Source: Sphingobacterium yanglingense
Lineage (GTDB): Bacteria > Bacteroidota > Bacteroidia > Sphingobacteriales > Sphingobacteriaceae
Reading direction: 5' to 3'
Length of the DNA: 64,000 nt
Assembly: GCF_004363245.1 (NCBI RefSeq)
Contig: NZ_SNYV01000015.1
Location: 434,001 to 498,000, forward strand
Below the pieces are notes generated by a model. That model had not been told where the DNA came from. It saw only the letters and a list, made by a program, of their open reading frames with translations, and ran no database searches. A program made the position numbers and the translations under genes. Positions 33,404 to 42,507 of the stretch are shown here, piece by piece; positions within the stretch are counted from its first letter, which is position 1; each line of letters begins with the position of its first letter.

Positions 33404-34252
33404 TAATACGCAAAAGTATTGTACCAATAGGGCTACATCAAGCAAATAAACTTGATGGTAGCCCACATTCTTCTTGAATAACACAAAGTACAAAGCGATA
33501 CCAATTAAAATATCCGTTAAAATAACCCCGGCTTTAGCAGGCACCGCAAACGGTACAGTCACCAACAGACAGATATGTATTCCAATTAAAATATAGCATA
33601 GGAGCTTAGCTTTTCGCTCACCTATAAGGTGGGGGATAGTTTTCAAATGATAATAGGAGTCTTGTTTCATATCCCTGATATCGAAGGGTAGCGTACAAAT
33701 CAGTAGAAATAAAATTTTCAGGAACCCTAGTGCATTTGCTTGTCCCCAATCTACAGGCACTGCTTCTCCCCAAGCTTCGACAACCGGCAAGCCTACACTA
33801 CTCAATGACCATACAACTGCTATATGAAAAAGTTTCAGCCCAGGAACCTGCCGTAAACCGCCTGCTTTTCCAGAAAAACGAAAAATGGGTAGACTATACC
33901 CCACACTAACTATCCCTACCACCCCCAAGAACAGCCAGGTATAAAAATGAACATGACCTAAACAATAGAGAAGCAATACTGATGCGATCAGATTATTCAA
34001 CCAAAATATACGTTCATGTCCAAAAACCCACCTGGTTCTTAAATAAGGAGAGTCTTGGGGATTCTTTGGTTTGGATAAAAATAGGCTAAAATTATAAAGC
34101 AATAATGTAGCTGTACCCTCGATACCTACCACATACCAGTTGGATGGCAACCCGAGAACGATATAGGTCAAAAGACACTGGGCCATAGCGGCCGATGCAA
34201 TCAACACATTACTAAAAATTATAAAATGATATATTTTTTTGAGTGGATTCAT
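33389..34252 (-). CDS. UbiA-like multi-pass membrane protein
   Basis: 287 residues with about eight hydrophobic helices. An aspartate-containing loop CTLPFDIRDMKQDSYYHLKT (about 197-216) resembles the second D-x-x-D motif (D-I-R-D) of UbiA prenyltransferases. The usual first motif N-D-x-x-D is not evident, since the first loop reads YNFSLFLSKPKNPQDSPYL. It may therefore be a degenerate or distinct branch, or bind a prenyl substrate differently. Stand-alone gene, convergent overlap of 15 bases with the dehydrogenase, divergent from acs. Confidence 0.6.
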   Translation of the reverse strand: MNPLKKIYHFIIFSNVLIASAAMAQCLLTYIVLGLPSNWYVVGIEGTATLLLYNFSLFLSKPKNPQDSPYLRTRWVFGHERIFWLNNLIASVLLLYCLGHVHFYTWLFLGVVGIVSVGYSLPIFRFSGKAGGLRQVPGLKLFHIAVVWSLSSVGLPVVEAWGEAVPVDWGQANALGFLKILFLLICTLPFDIRDMKQDSYYHLKTIPHLIGERKAKLLCYILIGIHICLLVTVPFAVPAKAGVILTDILIGIALYFVLFKKNVGYHQVYLLDVALLVQYFCVLLFVL

Positions 34253-34437
34253 CCCATTCTATCTCGCCTATTGACACAACAAATTAAAAAGCTTCTTGTG
34301 ACAAAAATTAGTTTTTAATCGCAAAAAAAATTAAATTAGCCTTACAACAGACTCTTTTACAGTTCTAAATAAATTGATGTCTGTTTTGAATAACAAATAT
34401 ATAATAATAGACCTATACTAAAAATCAGAAGTAAGAA

Positions 34438-36354
34438 ATGAGTTTTCAAATTAAAAACTTTGAGGAGTATCAGGATGCTTATAAAAGAAGCGTCGACAAT
34501 CCCGAGCAATTTTGGGGAGAAATAGCAGATAATTTTTTCTGGAAAAGAAAGTGGAACAATGTTCTTAATTGGAATTTTACAGAACCAAATATTAAGTGGT
34601 TTGATGGAGGTAAGTTAAATATCACAGAAAACTGTCTTGATCGTCATATTTATAAAAATGGAGATACGCCTGCTATAATTTGGGAACCCAACGACCCATC
34701 TGAGGCACACCGTATCTTAACCTACAAACAGCTATTAGCAAAAGTAGAGCAATTTGCCAACGTATTAAAAAACAACAATGTAAAAAAAGGTGACCGGGTC
34801 TGTATCTACCTGCCAATGGTCCCTGAATTGGTTATCGCAGTATTGGCCTGTGCACGGATTGGGGCTATCCACTCTGTTGTATTTGGTGGCTTCTCTGCAC
34901 AGTCTATCGCTGACCGCATCAATGATGCTGAATGTAAACTAGTCATCACTTCAGATGGCGGTTTCCGTGGAACTAAAGTACTAGAACTCAAATCTATCGT
35001 AGATGATGCTTTGATGCAATGTCAATCCGTTGAAAAGGTAATTGTTCTAACCCGTACACGCACTCCTATCTCCATGATCAAAGGCCGTGATGTATGGTGG
35101 GAAGATGAAATCAAGAAAGTAGAGACACAAGGCAATCCTGCCTGTCCTGCGGAGGAGATGGATTCGGAGGATACACTTTTTATATTATACACTTCTGGAT
35201 CGACAGGCAAACCAAAAGGTGTGGTCCATACGACGGCAGGTTATATGGTCTATACAGGTTACACCTTTGCCAACACCTTCCAGTACAAGCCTGGAGAAGT
35301 TTACTTTTGCACAGCCGATATCGGTTGGATTACAGGTCATAGCTATATTGTATACGGGCCATTATCCCAAGGTGCGACATCTTTGATGTTTGAGGGTATC
35401 CCTACTTTCCCTGATGCAGGCAGATACTGGGATATCGTAGACAAATACAAAGTCAATATTATATATACTGCTCCTACAGCAATCCGTTCGTTAATGGCTT
35501 TTGGCGACAGTTATGTAGACAATAAAGATCTCTCTTCCCTTCGCGTATTAGGTTCCGTAGGCGAACCTATCAATGAGGAAGCGTGGAATTGGTACAATGA
35601 AAAAATCGGAAAGGGTAAATGTCCGATTGCAGATACCTGGTGGCAGACAGAAAATGGAGGCCATCTCATCACCCCTATCGCGGGAGTAACACCTCAGGTA
35701 CCGGGTTACGCTATGCTCCCTCTACCAGGGGTACAGCCTTGTTTAATGGATGAAAATGGAAACGAGATTGAAGGCAACGATGTTTCTGGAAATCTGTGTA
35801 TCAAATTCCCTTGGCCAGGTATGTTACGGACGACTTGGGGTGACCATGAGCGTTGCAGACAGACCTATTTTGCAACATACAAAGATATGTACTTTACAGG
35901 CGATGGATGTTACCGTAGTCCAGAAGGTTATTACCGCATTACAGGTCGTGTAGATGATGTTTTGAATGTTTCTGGTCACCGTATCGGAACTGCCGAAGTA
36001 GAAAATGCGATAAACATGCACGCTGACGTAGTAGAATCAGCAATTGTAGGTTATCCACACCCCGTAAAAGGACAGGGCATCTATGCTTATGTAATCGCTA
36101 ATCACCACATCGATGCAGAAAAAACACGTCAGGATATCTTACAAACGGTAACACGTCTGATCGGTGCTATTGCAAAACCAGATATCATTCAATTTGTAAC
36201 TGACCTCCCAAAGACTAGATCAGGAAAAATAATGCGCCGCATCTTACGAAAAGTAGCTGAAGGTGAATTATCGAGCCTAGGTGATACCTCTACACTACAG
36301 GACCCAACTGTGGTAGAAGCCATCATCGAAGGATCCAAAGAATTTAAAAAATAA
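34438..36354 (+). CDS. acs: Acetyl-CoA synthetase
   Basis: 638 residues, full length. Adenylation core motif YTSGSTGKPKGVVHT (about 250-264), the WWQTENGG motif (about 400) and the C-terminal lysine in PKTRSGKIMRRILRK (about 585-599) that is acetylated to switch the enzyme off are intact. It activates acetate to acetyl-CoA through acetyl-AMP. No Pat/CobB genes are visible nearby. It is followed immediately by a long hairpin terminator, so it is separate from the Mrp operon. Confidence 0.96.
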   Translation: MSFQIKNFEEYQDAYKRSVDNPEQFWGEIADNFFWKRKWNNVLNWNFTEPNIKWFDGGKLNITENCLDRHIYKNGDTPAIIWEPNDPSEAHRILTYKQLLAKVEQFANVLKNNNVKKGDRVCIYLPMVPELVIAVLACARIGAIHSVVFGGFSAQSIADRINDAECKLVITSDGGFRGTKVLELKSIVDDALMQCQSVEKVIVLTRTRTPISMIKGRDVWWEDEIKKVETQGNPACPAEEMDSEDTLFILYTSGSTGKPKGVVHTTAGYMVYTGYTFANTFQYKPGEVYFCTADIGWITGHSYIVYGPLSQGATSLMFEGIPTFPDAGRYWDIVDKYKVNIIYTAPTAIRSLMAFGDSYVDNKDLSSLRVLGSVGEPINEEAWNWYNEKIGKGKCPIADTWWQTENGGHLITPIAGVTPQVPGYAMLPLPGVQPCLMDENGNEIEGNDVSGNLCIKFPWPGMLRTTWGDHERCRQTYFATYKDMYFTGDGCYRSPEGYYRITGRVDDVLNVSGHRIGTAEVENAINMHADVVESAIVGYPHPVKGQGIYAYVIANHHIDAEKTRQDILQTVTRLIGAIAKPDIIQFVTDLPKTRSGKIMRRILRKVAEGELSSLGDTSTLQDPTVVEAIIEGSKEFKK

Positions 36355-36393
36355 ACAATAAGGGAGCTCAAAAGAGCTCCCTTATTGTTTTTT
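36354..36393 (+). terminator. Rho-independent terminator of acs
   Basis: A perfect 16-bp stem (36354-36369 with 36374-36389), AAAA loop and a T6 tail (36388-36393). It starts at the last base of the stop codon. Confidence 0.95.
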
Positions 36394-36419
36394 ACATCTG
36401 TTTTCTTCAAAAAAACCTA

Positions 36420-36560
36420 AAAAAACCAAGGTTTTTTACTATTTTTATGACATTCCATTAATGTGCATAAACTTTCGCACTCCCTCGGAGTGAAGTCAAA
36501 GACATGAAGGGCCTTAATGTCATCCAAGTGGCTCGCCCAACTAACGGGAGCTTTTGATGC
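36420..36560 (+). promoter_or_regulatory. Structured leader candidate upstream of the Mrp operon
   Basis: Three potential hairpins precede mrpA: AAAAAACC/GGTTTTTT (36420-36437), CACTCC/GGAGTG with a CTC loop (36478-36492), and GCTCgCC/GGGAGC followed by TTTT (about 36530-36556). The last resembles a weak intrinsic terminator 50 bases before mrpA. No known riboswitch consensus was recognised. An attenuation role is possible but unproven. Confidence 0.3.
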
Positions 36561-36611
36561 CATTGATTTATACAAAATCAATAAAATAGACACTTTCAGA
36601 AAAAGGGATAG

Positions 36612-38921
36612 ATGCTATTAACTATATTATCGGGATTATTTACATCATGCTCAATGGTCTTCATTGGCAAACATTTAAAATCTAGGTGGAGTTTTGTTCT
36701 ACCTATTTTACCAGCTCTTTTATTTATATTTTTTGCTGCGCACGTCCCTTTGATTTCAAGTGGCAACCAACAACTGCAACATTTCAGTTGGGTACCTTCA
36801 TTAGGTGTCAACTTTGATTTAAGGCTTGATGGACTTTCTCTCTTGTTTGCATTATTGATTACAGGAATTGGCACAGCTATTTTCACCTATGCCCGTTACT
36901 ACCTAAAAGGTCATATCTATTTTGACCGTTTTTTCGGTTATCTTTTTTTATTCATGTCTGCCATGCTTGGTGTTGTACTATCGGACAACATCATTTTACT
37001 ATTTGTTTTTTGGGAACTGACGAGTATCTCTTCTTTCTTCCTAATTGGCTTTAACAATGATAACCAAGACTCTCGCAAAAGTGCTTTAACCGCACTTAGC
37101 ATTACAGGATTAGGAGGGTTCTTCCTACTCGCAGCCCTAATACTCGTTGCCAATATTGCTGGCACATTTAGTATCTCTGAGATGATGGACAGTAGGGCAT
37201 TGATTCTAGATCATCCACTGTACCCATTGGTGATTTCCTTATTATTTATAGGAGCATTTACCAAGTCTGCACAATTTCCGTTTCACTTTTGGTTGCCCGG
37301 GGCGATGAAGGCTCCTACGCCAGTATCAGCTTACTTGCATTCTGCTACGATGGTCAAAGCGGGTATATATATACTCGCACGCTTTACTCCAATTTTAGGA
37401 GGAACCGATTATTGGAACTATACATTAATAATCGTTGGAGGGATTACGATGCTTTATGCTTCTATACATGCTCTATTCCGTATCGACCTGAAAGGTATAT
37501 TAGCCTACTCCACCATCTCCGCATTAGGCATATTGACCTTTTTAATAGGAATCGGAACCCAAGATGCTTTCATCGCTGCAATGGTTTTCCTCCTTGCCCA
37601 TGCCTTGTACAAAGCAACTTTGTTTATGGTTACGGGAATCATTGATCATGAAACCGGTACGCGAGATATCACCATATTAGCAGGTTTGAAAAAAGTGATG
37701 CCTCCAGTTGCTTTGGCCGCTGGGCTGGCAGCACTATCCAGTGCAGGGCTTCCATTTACCTTTGGTTTCATCGGGAAGGATTTAGTCTATGAAGCTACCC
37801 TACATAGCCCTTTGAACGATTATATATGGGTACTCACAGGGTTAGCGATTGTGACAAATATCGGTCTTGTGGCCGCGGGTTTTATGGCCGGAATCAAGCC
37901 CTTTACGGGAAAACTACCCACACAATTAGAACATGTTCACATGCCTAGCAAATCGTTATGGATTCCACCATTGATGCTAGCTATCCTAGGCGTTGCATTC
38001 GGCATATTCCCGGCATTTGCAGGCAACTATTTAAGCATACCTGCAGCCAGTTCGCTCACCGCAACCTTTTTTACCAAAAACCTACAAATCTGGCACTTTA
38101 ATCTGATTTTGGTTCTGAGTATCGCTACGTTACTACTAGGTACATTGATATATGTACTGAACAAACCAAGTGTAGCTAAACTCGATAAGCTGGCAAAATT
38201 TGACAAAGTTTCACCGCAGTGCATCATAACGGGCTACGCTAATGATATTGTCCGCTTTGCGACATGGTTTACCAATCTATTCCATAATGGCTATCTACGT
38301 TCTTACCATCTTAAAATAATTTTATTTGCAGAAGCATTGCTCGCCTATAAATTGTGGGTCAGTGGCCCGATAAAGTTAGACCTATGGATGCTTACCTATC
38401 CCGATATTTACGAAGTTGTTATCGTAGCGGTATTGATTGGTGCACTTTATATTATCGTAACCACACCTTCCCGGCTTACATCTGTCGTATCTATGAGTGT
38501 CATCGGTTATTGTATCTGTTTGATATTCGTAATCTACAGTGCTCCAGATTTAGCAATGACGCAATTTACCATAGATACCCTATCTACGGTACTATTTGTC
38601 CTTGTACTATACAAACTTCCAGGCTTCATCAATTTTGCAAGCAAAAAGATACTTTACCGAGACGCGTTGGTTTCACTCGGATTTGGGGTTACCTTATCTC
38701 TAATTGCTTTAAAAGCCTGGTCCGAACCCATATCTAGAGAAGTTTCTAATTTCTATGGAGAAAATGCTTATCTCTTAGCAAAAGGAAAAAATGTAGTAAA
38801 TGTCATTCTCGTAGATTTCAGAGGAATAGATACCATGTTTGAAACCGTGGTATTGAGTATTGCTGCACTAGGGGTATATAGTCTAATCCGTTTACGTTTA
38901 AAATCCTCTGAGAGAGAATAA
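36612..38921 (+). CDS. mrpA: Na+/H+ antiporter subunit A (MrpA/MnhA)
   Basis: 769 residues with about 20 transmembrane helices. The NuoL-like core has the proton-channel lysines and glutamates in FVFWELTSISSFFLIGF (about 135), HFWLPGAMKAPTPVSAYLH (about 225-243) and ATLFMVTG. The C-terminal extension (from about 600) includes DLAMTQFTIDTLSTVLFVLVLYKLPG (in part), the domain fused to MrpA in group 1 operons. It is the largest subunit of a seven-protein complex that exports Na+ in exchange for protons. Unusually for such an operon, 121 bases separate it from mrpB. Confidence 0.95.
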   Translation: MLLTILSGLFTSCSMVFIGKHLKSRWSFVLPILPALLFIFFAAHVPLISSGNQQLQHFSWVPSLGVNFDLRLDGLSLLFALLITGIGTAIFTYARYYLKGHIYFDRFFGYLFLFMSAMLGVVLSDNIILLFVFWELTSISSFFLIGFNNDNQDSRKSALTALSITGLGGFFLLAALILVANIAGTFSISEMMDSRALILDHPLYPLVISLLFIGAFTKSAQFPFHFWLPGAMKAPTPVSAYLHSATMVKAGIYILARFTPILGGTDYWNYTLIIVGGITMLYASIHALFRIDLKGILAYSTISALGILTFLIGIGTQDAFIAAMVFLLAHALYKATLFMVTGIIDHETGTRDITILAGLKKVMPPVALAAGLAALSSAGLPFTFGFIGKDLVYEATLHSPLNDYIWVLTGLAIVTNIGLVAAGFMAGIKPFTGKLPTQLEHVHMPSKSLWIPPLMLAILGVAFGIFPAFAGNYLSIPAASSLTATFFTKNLQIWHFNLILVLSIATLLLGTLIYVLNKPSVAKLDKLAKFDKVSPQCIITGYANDIVRFATWFTNLFHNGYLRSYHLKIILFAEALLAYKLWVSGPIKLDLWMLTYPDIYEVVIVAVLIGALYIIVTTPSRLTSVVSMSVIGYCICLIFVIYSAPDLAMTQFTIDTLSTVLFVLVLYKLPGFINFASKKILYRDALVSLGFGVTLSLIALKAWSEPISREVSNFYGENAYLLAKGKNVVNVILVDFRGIDTMFETVVLSIAALGVYSLIRLRLKSSERE

Positions 38922-39001
38922 TATGAAACATCAATATAGCAGGGCGACAGAAATGAGAACACTTTGGATCTTCCAATTGGCAAACAGCCATTAAAGACAG
39001 G

Positions 39002-39048
39002 CCGATCCATCAATTGACGGATCATGAAATAATTGTATACATATGAAA
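39002..39048 (+). repeat. 47-base start-abutting palindromic element, copy 2
   Basis: The same element as at 18823-18869 (43 of 47 identical). The dyad is at 39004-39023; here the left arm has one substitution (GATCCATCAATTGACGGATC). The element ends with the ATGAAA that opens mrpB. It lies inside the 121-base gap between mrpA and mrpB. Confidence 0.8.
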
Positions 39049-39468
39049 AGTCCGATACTACAATCTGCAAGCAAATATCTGCTTCCCATATTACTACTAT
39101 TCTCCTTCTTCCTACTACTACGGGGACACTATTACCCTGGAGGAGGATTTGTCGGTGGTCTAGTCGCCTCTATAGCATTTGTATTACACAGTTTCGCCAA
39201 TGGAACTGCCCAGACGATGAAACTTTTAAAAAGAAAACCACTTTCACTGATTCCCATTGGATTAGGATTATCAACGATAAGTATGGTTATGCCCATGGCA
39301 TTTGGTCTTCCACCAATGACTGGACTTTGGTTTGAACACCCGATCCCTGTAATTGGTATGGTCGGCTCTTCCCTATTTTTTGATCTAGGGGTTTACTTAG
39401 TTGTCATTGGTGTAGTCCTGACTATTCTGTTTACAATCGCCCTAAACAACGAGGAGGAAAATAGCTAA
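39043..39468 (+). CDS. mrpB: Na+/H+ antiporter subunit B (MrpB/MnhB)
   Basis: 141 residues, four transmembrane helices. The MnhB signature LLRGHYYPGGGFVGGLVASIAF near residues 25-46 (in part) is conserved. Its ATG is the last part of the palindromic element at 39002-39048, so initiation may be influenced by that sequence. The stop overlaps mrpC by one base (TAATG). Confidence 0.93.
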   Translation: MKSPILQSASKYLLPILLLFSFFLLLRGHYYPGGGFVGGLVASIAFVLHSFANGTAQTMKLLKRKPLSLIPIGLGLSTISMVMPMAFGLPPMTGLWFEHPIPVIGMVGSSLFFDLGVYLVVIGVVLTILFTIALNNEEENS

Positions 39469-39824
39469 TGGAATTATTACTCATTATACTGATAGGACTT
39501 TTATACGCTGCAGGGGTTTATTTGATCCTTCGTAGGAGTATGGTCAAGTTGCTGCTTGGAATTATGTTACTGGGCAGCGGTGCTAATATTTTGATATTTC
39601 TACTAGCGGGGATTACTAAAGGCAAACCGCCGGTCATCGACGAAGACGCAAAGTTATTTCAAGACGTCTTTGCAGACCCCATCCCTCAAGCTTTGATATT
39701 GACCGCTATCGTCATCAGCTTTGCTTTAACGGCTTTTGCTATTGTACTTTTAAAAAGAGTCTACGCGTTGGTAGATTCGGATGATTTAGATGATTTAAAT
39801 ACCCCTGAGGAAGAAGATATATGA
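39468..39824 (+). CDS. mrpC: Na+/H+ antiporter subunit C (MrpC, NuoK-like)
   Basis: 118 residues, three transmembrane helices, homologous to complex I subunit NuoK. The GIMLLGSGANILIFLLAG helix and the DPIPQALILTAIVISFALTAFAI region (in part) are the family hallmarks. It ends in an acidic tail, and the stop overlaps mrpD by four bases. Confidence 0.94.
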   Translation: MELLLIILIGLLYAAGVYLILRRSMVKLLLGIMLLGSGANILIFLLAGITKGKPPVIDEDAKLFQDVFADPIPQALILTAIVISFALTAFAIVLLKRVYALVDSDDLDDLNTPEEEDI

Positions 39825-41329
39825 TAGACAACCACATATTAGCTCCAGTTTTCATCCACCTGTTTACGGCGATCCTTCAACTTATTGCGTGGAGAAAGAC
39901 CGTCACACAGCGCTTTATGAGCGTAATTGGAAGTTTCTTAGCGGTCGTTCTTTCACTACGCTTATTACTTCGCGTCAACGAGACAGGAATCTTGACGCTG
40001 AATGCCTCCAATTGGGAATCGCCATTTGGAATCGTGTTTGTAGCCGACCTGCTCAGTAGTTCCCTGGTACTCATCACGTCCTTTGCTGGGCTTGCGGTAT
40101 CTTTATTTTCATCAACAGGTCTCAATAGACAGCGGATGAATTACGGTTACTTCCCTATTTTTCATTTTTTGGTCATGGGATTAAATGGCGCCTTTTTGAC
40201 GGGAGATATTTTCAACCTTTATGTATGGTTTGAAGTCATTATTATTTCATCCTTCGTATTAATGACTTTAGGCGGGCGCAAGACACAACTCGAGGGAGCA
40301 GTCAAATATATGGCGATGAACATTCTGGCCTCCACTTTCTTTCTAACAGGAATAGGTATATTATACGGTATGACCGGTGCACTGAATATGGCCGACTTAG
40401 CTATTAAGATTAAAGAAGTTCAGAACTCCCCCCTAATTGGCATCACTGCCTGTTTCTTTTTATTGGGTTTCGGTATTAAATCGGCTGTATTCCCATTATA
40501 CTACTGGCTGCCATCCTCCTATCACACGCCACCATCTGCTGTAGCAGCTACATTTGGAGGATTATTGACTAAAGTAGGAATCTACGCCATGATTCGCGTA
40601 TTCAGTCTCATATTTATTCCGGATCAATTTACCAAAGACCTTTTGGTATGGATAGCTGTATTTACCATACTTACAGGAAGCTTTGGCGCACTCATAAAAA
40701 CCAATATCCGCAGACTTTTCTCCTACCTGATTGTCTGTCACATCGGCTTTATGATAGGGGGTATAGGTATGTTTACCAAAGTCGCATTAATGGGTACTGT
40801 ATTCTACTTATTCCATGACATCTTGGTAAAAACAAATATGTTTCTGATTGCGGGTCTGATTGGACAACTGAGAGGCAGTATGGATATGAAAAAAAATGGG
40901 GGGCTATATGCAGAATATCCAAAACTATCCCTACTTATAGCCATTGTATTATTCTCGCTAGTAGGGATCCCACCACTTTCAGGATTTTGGCCTAAGATAT
41001 ATTTATTCCAGGAGGCTTTTACCCAATCTCAGTATGTATTCATAGGTGCTCTGATTGTGGGAAGTTTCGTCACGCTCTATGTTATAGCAAAGATGTGGGC
41101 CGAAGTATTCTGGAAGAATGTACCGGACGATGTGATAATAGAGAATAAATTTGAGTCCTTACCGTTAGTCCGCAAGATATTACTTGTATTACCAATAGGA
41201 ATGTTAGGGTTGGCAACCCTATATATAGGGTTAAATTCGGAAATAGTTATTCAATTGGTCGATAAAATTACAGATCAATTAATCAATACACAACCGTACA
41301 TAGAAGCGGTATTAGGTAAAAGAAACTAA
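39821..41329 (+). CDS. mrpD: Na+/H+ antiporter subunit D (MrpD, NuoM/N-like)
   Basis: 502 residues, about 14 transmembrane helices. Conserved channel residues lie in NLYVWFEVIIISSFVLM (glutamate in helix 5, about residue 137), KSAVFPLYYWLPSSYHTPPS (lysine in helix 7, about 219) and FHDILVKTNMFL. MrpD is a proton-pumping homologue of NuoL/M/N and, with MrpA, the main candidate for ion translocation. Four-base overlap with mrpC and four-base gap to mrpE. Confidence 0.95.
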   Translation: MIDNHILAPVFIHLFTAILQLIAWRKTVTQRFMSVIGSFLAVVLSLRLLLRVNETGILTLNASNWESPFGIVFVADLLSSSLVLITSFAGLAVSLFSSTGLNRQRMNYGYFPIFHFLVMGLNGAFLTGDIFNLYVWFEVIIISSFVLMTLGGRKTQLEGAVKYMAMNILASTFFLTGIGILYGMTGALNMADLAIKIKEVQNSPLIGITACFFLLGFGIKSAVFPLYYWLPSSYHTPPSAVAATFGGLLTKVGIYAMIRVFSLIFIPDQFTKDLLVWIAVFTILTGSFGALIKTNIRRLFSYLIVCHIGFMIGGIGMFTKVALMGTVFYLFHDILVKTNMFLIAGLIGQLRGSMDMKKNGGLYAEYPKLSLLIAIVLFSLVGIPPLSGFWPKIYLFQEAFTQSQYVFIGALIVGSFVTLYVIAKMWAEVFWKNVPDDVIIENKFESLPLVRKILLVLPIGMLGLATLYIGLNSEIVIQLVDKITDQLINTQPYIEAVLGKRN

Positions 41330-41333
41330 GCGT

Positions 41334-41810
41334 ATGATTAAGCAGTTTTTAATGAACCTTCTGCTTTCCTTCATTTGGGTAGCATTAACTGGTTCGATGT
41401 ATTATACCAATTTTTTATTTGGGTTTCTACTCGGCTTTGCTATTTTGTGGATCATGAGCCGAAACGATGGTGACCGTGGTTACTTCTACAAAGTACCTCG
41501 AATCGTCAGCTTTGTATTCTATTTTCTCTTCCAGATGATCAAAGCAAATGTACAGGTTGCCTACGATGTGATGACACCTCGTTATTTTATGCGTCCAGGA
41601 ATCGTCAGGTATCCGATGAATGCACAGACGGAAATGGAGATCAACCTTTTATCGATGATGATATCGCTTACTCCAGGTACACTGATCTTGGATATCAGCG
41701 AAGACAGAAAAACAATGTATATACACGTAATGTACCTTAACGATCCTAAAAAATTCGTACAAGAGACAAAAACAGGATTAGAACGTAGACTATTAGAAGC
41801 TTTAAGATGA
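41334..41810 (+). CDS. mrpE: Na+/H+ antiporter subunit E (MrpE)
   Basis: 158 residues. Two or three N-terminal transmembrane helices are followed by a soluble domain with ANVQVAYDVMTPRYFMRPGI (about 65-84) and SMMISLTPGTLILDIS (about 107-122), the strongest family markers. It stabilises the MrpA-G assembly. Overlaps mrpF by four bases. Confidence 0.94.
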   Translation: MIKQFLMNLLLSFIWVALTGSMYYTNFLFGFLLGFAILWIMSRNDGDRGYFYKVPRIVSFVFYFLFQMIKANVQVAYDVMTPRYFMRPGIVRYPMNAQTEMEINLLSMMISLTPGTLILDISEDRKTMYIHVMYLNDPKKFVQETKTGLERRLLEALR

Positions 41811-42079
41811 CATTAGCCACATACTTCGATTATTTCATACTCCCGATCCTCACCATATCGGTGATTCTGGTATTTATCCGACTTGTAAAAGGCCCCAAGG
41901 TCGTAGATCGTGTAATAGCACTTGATTTGATTATTACAATTGGGATTGGAATTATTACTATTTTCACAATAAGATCTAACCAAAAAGTACTGTTAGATGT
42001 AGCTATTATCTTGGCCCTTATTGCATTTTTAAGCACTGTAGCTTTTTCATTTTACATAGAAAAAAGAGAAGATGATTGA
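41807..42079 (+). CDS. mrpF: Na+/H+ antiporter subunit F (MrpF)
   Basis: 90 residues, three transmembrane helices. The RLVKGPKVVDRVIALDLI segment (about 26-43) with its central V-D-R-V-I-A-L-D is the signature of MrpF. It overlaps both neighbouring genes (four bases with mrpE, eight with mrpG). Confidence 0.94.
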   Translation: MTLATYFDYFILPILTISVILVFIRLVKGPKVVDRVIALDLIITIGIGIITIFTIRSNQKVLLDVAIILALIAFLSTVAFSFYIEKREDD

Positions 42080-42497
42080 TATATTAATTGCTATATTAAG
42101 CACTATTGGAGCATTAGCTATTTTCTTTGCCTCCCTTGGTATTTTAAGAATGCCAGATTTCTACCTTCGCCTATCGGTCACCGTAAAAGCGGCTACAATG
42201 GGGGTCGGTTTACTTTTATTATGTGCAGCTATATTATTCCCTGATATCTCAGTTAGTACTAAGGCAATTGCTATTATCTTCTTTTTGATTATCACTTCTC
42301 CTATTGCTGCCCATATGATAGGCCGTGCGGCCTACCTAACGGGAACTCCCCTATGGAAAGGAACTATTATTGATGAATTGGCTGGACAATATGATAAAGA
42401 GACAGGATTACTCAAAAATGAAAAACCTTCTGAACAAAAAACAGATAGCGAACAGCCTCAAGGACAGATAGCAGAGAGCGAAGAAGAAACAAAGTAA
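42072..42497 (+). CDS. mrpG: Na+/H+ antiporter subunit G (MrpG)
   Basis: 141 residues. Three transmembrane helices with GILRMPDFYLRLSVTVKAAT (about 23-42) and FLIITSPIAAHMIGRAAY (about 75-92), both diagnostic. The C-terminal 40 residues are a hydrophilic, glutamate/glutamine-rich tail beyond the usual family length. Last gene of the Mrp operon; no terminator hairpin is seen in the ten bases before the convergent EamA gene. Confidence 0.94.
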   Translation: MIDILIAILSTIGALAIFFASLGILRMPDFYLRLSVTVKAATMGVGLLLLCAAILFPDISVSTKAIAIIFFLIITSPIAAHMIGRAAYLTGTPLWKGTIIDELAGQYDKETGLLKNEKPSEQKTDSEQPQGQIAESEEETK

Positions 42498-42507
42498 AAC
42501 CCAGTTA

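Noticed and set aside
38923..38994. 23-codon frame in the mrpA-mrpB gap
   Set aside because: Too short, no conserved feature, starts two bases after the mrpA stop; may be translated by coupling but nothing supports a product.
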